From contig CAJUCE010000001.1 in assembly GCA_910584865.1 (NCBI GenBank), forward strand, positions 96,088 through 160,087: 64,000 nt of DNA, given 5' to 3'. The translations under genes and the position numbers were made by a program. This DNA is from an uncultured Acetatifactor sp. GTDB lineage: Bacteria > Bacillota > Clostridia > Lachnospirales > Lachnospiraceae. Shown here in pieces: positions 8,448-16,343 of this stretch (position 1 is the first letter of the stretch; each line of letters begins with the position of its first letter). The notes under the pieces are model-generated. The model worked only from the letters and a program-made list of their open reading frames with translations, ran no database searches and was not told the origin of the DNA.

Positions 8448-8639
8448 ATGCTCAAAGAGAGGGATTTGGAGATATGGCCTGTAGAAGGAAAAACAAGGAT
8501 TTCAGGTTTGCAGATGCTGGAGCGTCAGGGATTTTTAAGGATTTCAGATAAGAAATATTATCTGTCAGAGATCATACGGCAGGGGGTCCGTTATAAGGTG
8601 GGAGCGACGCCGAAGGTGCTGTCGCTGCTGATAAAGTAA
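8448..8639 (+). CDS. Small unrecognised protein, possible C-terminal gene remnant
   Basis: The 63-residue frame contains LQMLERQGFLRISDKKYYLSEIIRQGVRYKV and ends in TPKVLSLLIK. This resembles the tail of a larger protein with a winged-helix-like end rather than a complete gene. A stop codon lies two codons upstream of the ATG, and no good ribosome-binding site is visible. It ends 17 bases before the VanZ fusion gene and could be co-transcribed with it. I do not recognise the family. A decayed remnant is as likely as a small functional protein. Confidence 0.35.
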   Translation: MLKERDLEIWPVEGKTRISGLQMLERQGFLRISDKKYYLSEIIRQGVRYKVGATPKVLSLLIK

Positions 8640-8656
8640 GCTGAGGATAACATAAG

Positions 8657-10252
8657 ATGAGGATAACAGATTTGATCGGCCTGGGGGAGGACGCTTTAAA
8701 ATTTTCTGCGGTTATTTTAATCCTGGCACTGGCTGTTTGGGGAATTGCATATCAATATGTCTACAAAACCGTGATGCACGGAAAGAAAGAGCTGTCTGTA
8801 AGAAGGGCGTTTCCCTATGGACTGCTCATGATAGTCATTCTTGCCATTATCTATGCGACGCTTATGGTGCGCGGGGAATATTATGAGGGAAATGCGAGCC
8901 TTGTTCCCTTTGCGTCCTATAAACTGGCCTGGTACCAGTTTAATGCCAGGGAGTGGAGGAACCTGATCCTGAATATCTGCATGTTTATCCCCTTCGGGTT
9001 TATGCTGCCTGCGGCAAGTTCCGGATTCAGAAAGGCATGGAAGACATATCTTGCAGGATTTGCGTTTACCCTGTTGATAGAGAGCCTTCAATTCCTTCTG
9101 CAGCGGGGAATTTTTGAGACGGATGACCTGATCAATAATGTCCTGGGGACGATGATCGGATATGGATTCTTTTCCGTTGCTTCTGCTCTGGCAAGTGCCT
9201 GCAAAAACGCCTGGGCGAATAGGAATCCCGCATATAGAAAGTCTCAAAACGGAAAGCGCTTAACCCGGACAAGCCGGAACCAAAATTCTGCCGGAATGCG
9301 CAGGACATCGTTGTCAAGGGGGATGGAAGAGCGAAGCTCAAATGATAAGCCTGCAGGCAGGAAGCCCTCAAAGCAGAGATCATTACAGGCAGTGGTTCTT
9401 CTTCAAGTGCCTCTTCTTCTTGTAATTGCCTCATTTGCGCTCATCTTTATAAGCTATCACCGGAAAGAGCTGGGAAATATGGCTTATGAGAATATATCCA
9501 GGCATAGAATGCCGGAAGTAAGTATCGGCAGTGATATTCCCTTATCTACAGAAGAAACCGTCGGCAATATCTATCAGGTGAAAACTGCCGCGCCGGAAGA
9601 AACCCGCCGGTTTGCAGAGGAGATGTTTGCATTGCAGGGCCAGACGGTAGACGACAGCGAAACAATGCTTTACGATGAAACGGCGGTTTATTACAGCAGG
9701 GAAGGCGGGCTGTGTCTTTGGATTGACTACATGGGATGTACGGTATGGTACATCAACCATGAACTGGATTTTTCGAAGGACGGAACCAAGGGGGAACCTC
9801 TCTCCGAAGCTGATGAGCAGACAGTGAGGGAGGCCGTTGGAAGAATCGGTTTCACGATTCCGGAGCATGCATCTTTTACTGCTGGGGATAACGGAAATTA
9901 TATTTTTAAGGCGGATGAAGCATTGGCGGGGGACATTTTTTCTGCCGGAACTGTAAATTGTAAATTGAACGGGCAGGGCGAAGTGACGGATATGAACTAC
10001 GATATCGTGACAGGCGGGCTTTATAAGCAGGTTCCCCTCATTTCCTCCAGGGAGGCATATGATCTGGTGTGCCGTGGCAGGTTCAGCTATTGGGCCTCTG
10101 TTCCCGATGACAGGCCCTTTACCGTGACAGGGATGAAGATGGTGTATTTTGCGGACACCAAGGGGTTCTGGCAGCCGCTGTATGAGTTTATTTTGGATAA
10201 TGGCGGGGGAGAAGAGCTGCAGATTCTGATTCCGGCCAGGAAGGATGGGTAA
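8657..10252 (+). CDS. VanZ-domain membrane protein with a C-terminal extracytoplasmic domain
   Basis: This 531-residue protein has an N-terminal VanZ domain (residues about 15-180): hydrophobic segments near 17-37, 53-71, 105-118 and 130-150, then ESLQFLLQRGIFETDDLINNVLGTMIGYGFF, the hallmark VanZ tail with conserved Glu, Gln and Asp-Asp. A basic, Ser/Arg-rich linker (about 190-240) leads to another membrane span (245-265). After it comes a roughly 265-residue soluble domain with beta-rich repeats such as GQGEVTDMNYDIVTGGLYKQ. VanZ proteins are linked to glycopeptide (teicoplanin) and lipoglycopeptide tolerance in some species. The role of this fusion is unknown. The tail domain is most likely outside the cell. 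Confidence 0.8.
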   Translation: MRITDLIGLGEDALKFSAVILILALAVWGIAYQYVYKTVMHGKKELSVRRAFPYGLLMIVILAIIYATLMVRGEYYEGNASLVPFASYKLAWYQFNAREWRNLILNICMFIPFGFMLPAASSGFRKAWKTYLAGFAFTLLIESLQFLLQRGIFETDDLINNVLGTMIGYGFFSVASALASACKNAWANRNPAYRKSQNGKRLTRTSRNQNSAGMRRTSLSRGMEERSSNDKPAGRKPSKQRSLQAVVLLQVPLLLVIASFALIFISYHRKELGNMAYENISRHRMPEVSIGSDIPLSTEETVGNIYQVKTAAPEETRRFAEEMFALQGQTVDDSETMLYDETAVYYSREGGLCLWIDYMGCTVWYINHELDFSKDGTKGEPLSEADEQTVREAVGRIGFTIPEHASFTAGDNGNYIFKADEALAGDIFSAGTVNCKLNGQGEVTDMNYDIVTGGLYKQVPLISSREAYDLVCRGRFSYWASVPDDRPFTVTGMKMVYFADTKGFWQPLYEFILDNGGGEELQILIPARKDG

Positions 10253-10552
10253 TTGTTCCGATAGATAAAATAGAATGAAATATTGGGCTAAGGACAGCGT
10301 TGTTTTCTATGGATGGGAATTGTGCCGGAGAATAATGCTGTTTTTGCTTATCAAATAATTTTTCAGAGGTATCGACAGCATTATATTCAAAATAAAGGCA
10401 TGGCGGGGAGGTGCAGGCAGTATGAAGTTTGACCGGGGAAGTCCGTAGATATGTATTTACAGAGTCATAAAATGCTTGGACTTATTACAAGGGAGCAGGT
10501 GCGGCTCTGACTGACAGATGAGCCGCTGTATCAGAAAAGGAGAATGGAACAA
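10253..10552. other. Intergenic region with a small hairpin before the next gene
   Basis: About 300 bp without a gene. GCGGCTC at 10501-10507 pairs perfectly with GAGCCGC at 10519-10525, just upstream of the AAAAGGAG ribosome-binding site at 10535-10542. It could influence translation of the following gene. No clear promoter was found. Confidence 0.4.
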
Positions 10553-11761
10553 ATGGGTATAAATATGAACATAAATAGAAGCAATGCTTTAAAAAGGGCG
10601 GGGTTTGCTCAATATCCAAGATCGAATCGGTCCGGTGTTCCGGGAAAAGGATCCGCTTTATATGAAAGATTCGGAAACACGGCGGCAGAGGATTCCCACA
10701 GGACAACTGGGCAGAGCAGATTGACTACATATGATGCGTACTGCGGCCTGAGTGCCAGGGGAGGCAATAAGATTTCCCCGTCCAATCTGGGCGTACAGGT
10801 ATCTAAAGAGCTGAAAGCTGTGGAGAATGATAAGTATGCCGTTTCCCTGTATACGGAAGAAGGCGTTAAGGGCCATTGGCGTATTTACAACAAAGAAACC
10901 GGTAAAACGATCAGTTTTGATCCCAAACTTACGTCAATGCAGACAGATCCTTCTACCGGGAGAAAGTATTTGACGGAATCGGATTGGTATGGCGGATTCA
11001 TGGGTGCATGGGGCGTGGACGCGTCCCTGGAAGAGCTGCTTAAGGAATTCACGGGTGTAGAGGAATTGCGGAGTACGGATATCAACGAAAATTTTACGTT
11101 GGATCGGGATAAGACAACCGGTATTGTATCCATAAGAAAGAGGGGCGCGGAAGGAAATGGAGGCGATATAATCATTGAGGATGAAGAACAGGCAAAAAAG
11201 CTGGAGGCCCTGGCAAATATTTATTTAGAAAAATATCCCTCTCTGGTAACGACTAAGGAGTTGGCTATGAGTTTCGCAATCGGTGAGATAATGGGGAGCA
11301 TAGTGAGGGATGAGACAGGGGTTTTGTCCATAGGGATAGGGGGAATGGGATATTACAACGCCCAGGATCCTGCAAAAAGCTGGGGTATCTTGTATTCCGG
11401 ATCTGACAGCTCCATATACGCGAAGATCAAAGAAGCCTTCGTAAGCGGTGCAATCACCGGAAATGTGGTAAGTGATCCCGAAAAATGGGCTGAGTGGCTG
11501 GAGAAAAAGAAAATTGACTTTGAATTGACCGCTACAGAGGAGGATCCCGAAAATGAAACATCGGAAACCAAAACGGATATTATCGTAAAACCGGATGGCA
11601 CAAGGGTATTAGTGATCACCATGAAGATCGGCGGAATGGAAACTACAATGAGCCTGAAAATTTCAAAACCTACGGACATATTAAATGAAACAGCAGATCA
11701 GGAAGCGGCAGACGACAAACCATCGGAAATCAGCGGGCAGTTTCTGATACCGCAGACATAG
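10553..11761 (+). CDS. Unrecognised protein, 402 residues
   Basis: I do not recognise this family. The protein is hydrophilic, without a signal peptide or membrane span. It starts with an Asn/Ser-rich segment (MGINMNINRSNALKRAGF), has a central region with WRIYNKETGKTISFDPKL and GGFMGAWGVDASLEELLKEF, a helical MSFAIGEIMGSIVRDETG segment, and an acidic C-terminus with EEDPENETSETKTD. The ATG at 10553 is preferred because it lies ten bases after AAAAGGAG, while the one at 10544 is only one base away. It is followed by a strong terminator, so it is probably a single-gene unit. Similar asparagine-leading proteins occur as hypothetical genes in Lachnospiraceae. Confidence 0.75.
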   Translation: MGINMNINRSNALKRAGFAQYPRSNRSGVPGKGSALYERFGNTAAEDSHRTTGQSRLTTYDAYCGLSARGGNKISPSNLGVQVSKELKAVENDKYAVSLYTEEGVKGHWRIYNKETGKTISFDPKLTSMQTDPSTGRKYLTESDWYGGFMGAWGVDASLEELLKEFTGVEELRSTDINENFTLDRDKTTGIVSIRKRGAEGNGGDIIIEDEEQAKKLEALANIYLEKYPSLVTTKELAMSFAIGEIMGSIVRDETGVLSIGIGGMGYYNAQDPAKSWGILYSGSDSSIYAKIKEAFVSGAITGNVVSDPEKWAEWLEKKKIDFELTATEEDPENETSETKTDIIVKPDGTRVLVITMKIGGMETTMSLKISKPTDILNETADQEAADDKPSEISGQFLIPQT

Positions 11762-11767
11762 CGTCAC

Positions 11768-11808
11768 AAAACAGCGTCCCTGGCATTCCGAACCGGGGGC
11801 GCTGTTTT
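11768..11808 (+). terminator. Rho-independent terminator
   Basis: AAAACAGCGTCCC (11768-11780) pairs with GGGGGCGCTGTTTT (11795-11808), followed by C and A. It lies seven bases after the stop codon of the unrecognised gene. Confidence 0.85.
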
Positions 11809-11838
11809 CATGCCATAAATGAAGGTTCCGGATTCCTG

Positions 11839-11867
11839 TTGACAAAGTACTATAGAAGTCGTAATAT
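11839..11867 (+). promoter_or_regulatory. Promoter of the BlaI gene with a possible operator
   Basis: TTGACA at 11839-11844 and TAATAT at 11862-11867 are spaced by exactly 17 bp. The spacer and -10 box carry TACTATA...GTAATATAG, similar to the TACTA/TAGTA half-sites bound by BlaI/MecI repressors. Autoregulation by the downstream gene product is likely but inferred. Confidence 0.65.
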
Positions 11868-11909
11868 AGAAACAAGACAGTTAAGCGGGCGGAAAAGTGA
11901 GAGGAAAAT

Positions 11910-12326
11910 ATGGTGAAAATGGAAAAAACATGTGAAAACTTTCTAAATGAGGAAAGAAACCTGAGCAGCGCGGAGACCATAGTGATGAAGACGATCTGGG
12001 ACGCGGGGGAGGATATTTCGGTGCCGGATCTGATGGCGGCTCTGAAGGTGAAATATGCCAAAGAATATGCCAGGACTACAGTGCAGACCTTTCTGCTGAA
12101 GCTGTCGGAGAAGGGCTTTATCCGGGTCTACCGGAAGGGAAAGCTGTCCTACGTCCGTGCAGTCAAAGGTGAGGCGGACTACAAAGCGAAGCTTCTGCAG
12201 GAGCAAATGGACTTCTGGTACAGGGGGAATCCGGCAGAGCTGGTCATGGGCCTGTTCCATGCCGGAGGAATGACGGAAAAAGATAAGGAGCAGATCAGGA
12301 GGGCTTTGGATGGACTGGACGATTGA
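11910..12326 (+). CDS. BlaI/MecI family transcriptional repressor
   Basis: The 138-residue protein shows the Penicillinase_R (BlaI/MecI) winged helix: LSSAETIVMKTIWDAGEDISVPDLMAAL, then RTTVQTFLLKLSEKGFIRVYRKGKLSYVRAV with the wing, and a C-terminal dimerisation helix region. Such repressors block beta-lactam or cell-envelope stress genes until a membrane metalloprotease partner (BlaR1/MecR1, M56 family) cleaves them. Here that partner gene overlaps by 17 nt but is cut after about 63 codons, so the repressor may now lack its inducer path. The GAGAGGAAAAT site supports the start. Confidence 0.92.
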   Translation: MVKMEKTCENFLNEERNLSSAETIVMKTIWDAGEDISVPDLMAALKVKYAKEYARTTVQTFLLKLSEKGFIRVYRKGKLSYVRAVKGEADYKAKLLQEQMDFWYRGNPAELVMGLFHAGGMTEKDKEQIRRALDGLDD

Positions 12327-12498
12327 ATTCAGCTGGGGGATCCTGCTGACATCTTTCACAGGGAGCTTGTTTTTCCTGTTCTGGCGCCTTGCCGGGCGGA
12401 GGCTGGAGAGAGCCGGCCTTGCCGGCGCCGAATTTGGGCTGCTGAAGATGACGGTAATCAGCTTTTTCCTGCCGGCGGCCTATGCATTTCTAAAGGAG
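12310..12498 (+). pseudogene. Truncated M56/BlaR1-type sensor protease (N-terminal stub)
   Basis: The frame opens with MDWTIEFSWGILLTSFTGS and has two membrane-like segments, ending in VISFFLPAAYAFLK. This is typical of the N-terminus of BlaR1/M56 proteins, which normally run to 400-600 residues with an HExxH zinc site. After about residue 63 the sequence changes to non-homologous codons (open to 12600) that belong to the 3' end of the opposing Rpn gene. No M56 protease region was found downstream in 13670-14738, so the rest is deleted or displaced. Confidence 0.7.
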
Positions 12499-13669
12499 AA
12501 TATGTCACTTCCTTCCGCATCGATTCTATGTCGTCTTGTGAAAAAACGGACACTATGGACGCGATCTCTTCAGTTGGGTAGTTTTTCCGGATCATTTTGA
12601 GCACAGATTCCCTGGCGGCCTGCTGCAGCATATCGGCTCTTTTTTTCTCGTTTTTCTTTTCAGCTTCTGCTTTGGCCAGTACCTGTTTGTTTTCAGCCTT
12701 CGCTTTGGCCAGTGCCTGTTTGTTTTCAGCATCCGCTTTGGCCAGTGCCTGTTTGTTTTCAGCCTTCACTTTGGCCAGTGCCTGTCTGGCTTCAGCTTTC
12801 GCTTTGGCCAGCGCCCGTTTCTTTTCAGCCATCGCCTGCGCCAATGCCTGGCGGCTTTTTTCTTCCGCTTCAGCGATTGCCTGTCGTTTCTCTTCTTCGA
12901 TGATTCTCCCAACCTTTGTCATCTTGATCATCCTCCTTATATGATTTGCGGTTTCCGTGTCGATTACCTTATCTGTGAAAGCCAATATACCTGACAGTAC
13001 AAAGATCTGCTGTCGCCTGTCCTGGAGCCTTGCCGCCAGTTTCACGGTTTCACGTATTTTTTGTTCTTTCTCAGCGCGCTTCCGGTAGGAGAGGGGCAGT
13101 ATGATGAATTCCATCAGTTCCTCTTCGTCTAAAGGTTCCTTCTTTTCTACTTTGCATTTCAAATGCTGATATATTCTGCCGGAATCCAGTTCCGAGAGGA
13201 AAGCGGGTTCCAAAGTCACTTTGACTGCCCCGATATTGTATTCGGCGGATACATTTTTTCGTTCGATATCCCCGGTGTATATGACGATCATGCGGAGCGC
13301 CGGGCAGTCTTTTTTCTCCTTCAGATAGCGGTTGGCTATTCCTGTCAGATAATTCAGGTATTTTATCATGTCTTTTTTCCGGTATTTGCTTTCGTAGTCA
13401 ACTATGGCCACGGTACTGTCCGCAAGCTCGAACAGATTGTCCAGCCGCAGCTCGTTTGCCCTGATTGTCGGTATGTTGGTTGGCAGCACAGTCCTGATTT
13501 CCGGCAGGTCCAGTCCGTAAACCCGGAAAGCCTTTCCCTTGAAAGATTCGGCCAATTCTTTGCTAATGATATCTTTGCTCTGGTAAGCGACACCTTTTCC
13601 CTTCGCAGGAACTGGTTTCTTTTTATGTGTCTGCCTGGTTCTTTTTGTCTTTGTTCTGTTTTCTTTCAT
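12458..13669 (-). CDS. Rpn-like PD-(D/E)XK nuclease with a repeat-rich coiled coil
   Basis: This 403-residue protein resembles Rpn/transposase-like nucleases. It has a basic N-terminus (residues 1-35), a PD-(D/E)XK-like core around residues 80-135 with ADSTVAIVDYESKYRKKDMI, then LRMIVIYTGDIERK, helical EELMEFIILPLSYRKRAEKE, and the family tail RESVLKMIRKNYPTEEIASI. Between about 258 and 348 lies an Ala/Lys/Glu-rich coiled coil with five near-identical 11-residue units of the form KQALAKAxAEN. A strong AGGAAAGGGA site precedes the ATG. The last about 14 residues read through into the M56 stub, showing that the original stop was lost at the junction near 12498. Confidence 0.75.
   Translation of the reverse strand: MKENRTKTKRTRQTHKKKPVPAKGKGVAYQSKDIISKELAESFKGKAFRVYGLDLPEIRTVLPTNIPTIRANELRLDNLFELADSTVAIVDYESKYRKKDMIKYLNYLTGIANRYLKEKKDCPALRMIVIYTGDIERKNVSAEYNIGAVKVTLEPAFLSELDSGRIYQHLKCKVEKKEPLDEEELMEFIILPLSYRKRAEKEQKIRETVKLAARLQDRRQQIFVLSGILAFTDKVIDTETANHIRRMIKMTKVGRIIEEEKRQAIAEAEEKSRQALAQAMAEKKRALAKAKAEARQALAKVKAENKQALAKADAENKQALAKAKAENKQVLAKAEAEKKNEKKRADMLQQAARESVLKMIRKNYPTEEIASIVSVFSQDDIESMRKEVTYSPLEMHRPPAGKS
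12653..12835 (-). repeat. 33-nt in-frame tandem repeats in the Rpn gene
   Basis: About five units of 33 nt (TTTGGCCAGTGCCTGT plus TTGTTTTCAGC on the plus strand) encode KQALAKAxAEN. The units are 80-95% alike by eye. Copy number should be prone to slippage and would change coiled-coil length without breaking the frame. Confidence 0.8.
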
Positions 13670-14738
13670 ACAATTCCCTTTCCTCTCTCAGGCGCATAAC
13701 GGCGAAATCCTGCATCTTCCGGCAAAATTTCGACGCCCAAACGGCTTCGCAGGAAAGGCGCGTCTCCCTTCCTGCGTTGGTTACATTTTACTTTCCATGG
13801 GATAAAGGCTCCCGCCTAGCAAGAAGTTCGATGAGACGGAATCTGCGTTTTATGCGGATTCCGATTGTCCTGTTACAGAAAGGCCGGACGGCCTTTGAAT
13901 GACTGTTGGATTTGAATTCATTGCCTGTATTTAGAGTAGCATGATATGAGGGGAAATGCAAGAGGATTTTCCGGGATAGATACAAACCGACAGATACGAA
14001 CAATCCTAATGGGCGGGCTGTCCGCCCAGTCCGCCTCCAAATGGGGGCTGAGGGAGGTGGGTTCTGCGTGTACGGCCCGGAGGCCTGCCATACTGTTTGC
14101 CGTTCTGGAATATGCGGCGGAATACAGGGAGTATAAGGATTCCTGTACCTGCTTTTTTGGATGCCTGTCAGATCATTCGCCATGATGACGGACGGTGATG
14201 GAAGCATATTTTCCAGGAGAGAAGGGGGAGATGCTTCAGTGAGAGTTATGGGGCCGCAAGCGCCCGGTTTGAGGACAGGGTGCCTGCGGTTACCGGCTTT
14301 TCGCATCTTTGCGGGCTACAGCCGTGAATTCTCCCGGGAGCCTTTCGTCAGTCCATGCCGGATGTTCATCAAATTTTTCCAACAGAAAACCGCAGTCGGG
14401 GGTGTTCAGGTTATTTTATCGTGAAATGGCTGCGGGGTCAATTGGCTGTTTGAAATTTTTAGGAATTTTCAGAAATCTTTTTTGGGAAACGATAGAATTT
14501 CTGGGGATATAGAAATTATTGAGCCATCAATTTCCAGAAGAAGGATTTTCGGAGGAATTGATGTTGAGATGGCAGTAAAAATGGTAAACGAAGGCGGAAG
14601 TAACGAGAGCAGGAGGAGGCACACCTTCAAGGTATGCCTTGCCGCAGGAAACGGGTTGTGGTATACTGAATTTGCCGAAAGGGGCTGTAACAGCTTCGGT
14701 AAGCAGGATATTTGGTGGACATTTGTGGGGGAGAAGTC
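13670..14738. other. Gene-poor 1.07-kb region with hairpins and decayed coding traces
   Basis: No intact gene is supported. The segment at 13688-13730 matches the 61-nt repeats at 34595-34715 (TCAGGCG, CGAAATC, GGCAAAATTT). Palindromes lie at about 13748-13776 (CGCAGGAAgG / CcTTCCTGCG), 13836-13863 (GGAATC..GATTCC), 13880-13897 (AAAGGCC-ggac-GGCCTTT) and 14010-14026 (GGGCGG..CCGCCC). Around 14040-14130 mixed frames give fragments (KWGLRE, then VYGPEACHTVCRSG) faintly like a decayed helix-turn-helix of Lachnospiraceae type. Short open frames downstream lack ribosome-binding sites or family features. The region looks like debris beside the Rpn insertion. Confidence 0.45.
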
Positions 14739-16178
14739 ATGTGCAAGAGGCTCTTAATTTACAGTATAATGGCGCTATGTGTGATAGCGCTTTCAGGATG
14801 CGGTGGGAGAATGGACAGGCAGACAGGAATGGATTTTGCTGGGGAAACGGGATCTGAGGAGGCGGGAGAGGGAGGCCCGGAAGGAGAATGGGCTGGCGCA
14901 GCTGTCGGAGAGGGGCCGAAAGGGTCTCGAGATGGCACAGCCGCCGGAGAGGGGCAGGATGGATCTCAGGATGCCATGACTGCCGGGGAAGCAGGCAACG
15001 GTGCAGGCGTGTTGGTTGATGGGGAGGCAGCAGGTCCGGAAGGACAGAACCAGGAAGCAGGCAAAAATGCAGGGGTACAGTCCGGAGATAGGGCAGGAAA
15101 TTCGGAGACAAAGTCTGAGGCAGCATCGCAGGATTCTGCAGCCGGGAATGGCAGCATTCAAGGAGGCACAGAAGTAAAGAACGGGACAGATGGCCGGGTT
15201 TCGGGAGCAGCAGACGATACGGAAAAGGAACCTGGATTGCCCGGAGCACTGAAGGTAATAGGGACACAGCTGACGGATTCACGGGGCACGCCTGTGCAGC
15301 TCAAAGGAATCAGCACCCACGGCCTTGCCTGGTATCCCGAGTATGTCAATGCGGCGTGTTTCCGGCAGTTTAGGGAAGAATGGGGAATGAACGTAGTGCG
15401 CCTTGCCATGTATACCGCGGAATACGGCGGTTACTGCACGGGCGGAAACCAGGACGAACTGAAGGAATTGATAAGGGACGGCGTATCCTGTGCCACGGAC
15501 TGCGGCATGTATGTGATCATCGACTGGCATATTCTGTCGGACGGCAATCCCAATACTTACCTGGAGGAGGCAAAGGAGTTCTTCGGGGAGATTGCGGAAG
15601 AATATGCGGAATACACTAATGTAATATACGAGATATGCAATGAACCAAACGGAGGCGTCTCCTGGAGCGACGTAAAGGAATATGCGGAGCAGATTATAGA
15701 GGTGATCCGGGGAGAGGACGAGGACGGCCTCATTCTGGTAGGCACGCCTAACTGGTGCCAGTATGTGGAGCAGGCGGCGGCAGATCCTATTACGGCCTAT
15801 GACAACATTATGTATACGCTGCACTTTTATGCGGCCACCCACACGGACTCCCTGCGGGATGCCATGACGAAGGCTGTGGAAGCGGGGCTTCCTGTTTTCG
15901 TGTCGGAATACGGAATCTGCGACGCCAGCGGAAACGGAGCGATTGATAAAGAGCAGGCGGACAGGTGGGCGGAGCTTCTGGACGAATACGGGATCAGCTA
16001 TGTGGCCTGGAATCTCTCTAACAAAGCGGAGACTTCCGCCATCCTGAAAAGCAGCTGCGGCAAGGTAAGCGGGTTTACCCTGGAAGACCTCAGCGATTCC
16101 GGAAAATGGCTTTATGAGAGGCTGGGAGCTGGAGGAAGCGGCGCCGCAGGAGAAAAAACAGCGGCAATACATCCGTAA
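14739..16178 (+). CDS. GH5 family cellulase-like lipoprotein
   Basis: This 479-residue secreted glycoside hydrolase is anchored by a lipobox (CVIALSGC, Cys21). Residues about 25-165 form a Gly/Glu/Ala-rich linker. The catalytic TIM barrel covers about 170-465, with STHGLAWYP, MNVVRLAMY, YVIIDWHIL, the acid/base Glu302 in ICNEPNGG, the HFYAATH strand and the nucleophile Glu390 in VSEYG. This matches GH5 subfamily 2-type endoglucanases acting on beta-1,4-glucans. The ATG at 14739 follows GGGGGAGAAGTC. The gene starts the sugar locus and is followed by its sensor kinase. The tail is odd: after an A6 run near 16152 the -1 frame continues as a Gly/Asn/Ser-rich stretch, suggesting that a frameshift shortened the protein. 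Confidence 0.88.
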   Translation: MCKRLLIYSIMALCVIALSGCGGRMDRQTGMDFAGETGSEEAGEGGPEGEWAGAAVGEGPKGSRDGTAAGEGQDGSQDAMTAGEAGNGAGVLVDGEAAGPEGQNQEAGKNAGVQSGDRAGNSETKSEAASQDSAAGNGSIQGGTEVKNGTDGRVSGAADDTEKEPGLPGALKVIGTQLTDSRGTPVQLKGISTHGLAWYPEYVNAACFRQFREEWGMNVVRLAMYTAEYGGYCTGGNQDELKELIRDGVSCATDCGMYVIIDWHILSDGNPNTYLEEAKEFFGEIAEEYAEYTNVIYEICNEPNGGVSWSDVKEYAEQIIEVIRGEDEDGLILVGTPNWCQYVEQAAADPITAYDNIMYTLHFYAATHTDSLRDAMTKAVEAGLPVFVSEYGICDASGNGAIDKEQADRWAELLDEYGISYVAWNLSNKAETSAILKSSCGKVSGFTLEDLSDSGKWLYERLGAGGSGAAGEKTAAIHP

Positions 16179-16343
16179 GCCACTCCGGGGAAACGGCAGG
16201 CAATACGGCGGAGGACAGAGATGGAGGTTTTGCTTCGGACGGACAGCTCGGAAATGGAAGTAACGGATTAGGAGAAGAAAACGCTGCAGGGAATGCCGGT
16301 TGGAGGAATAAAATCGGCGGGAAGTATACGAAACGGAGTTATC

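Noticed and set aside
14040..14130. Possible helix-turn-helix gene
   Set aside because: The resemblance needs at least two frame changes within 90 bases. It is recorded only as debris.
16148..16160. Programmed -1 frameshift site in the GH5 gene (A AAA AAC)
   Set aside because: In the GH5 reading frame the heptamer is out of phase for a canonical slip, and the extended frame does not lead to a recognised domain. A simple deletion is more likely.
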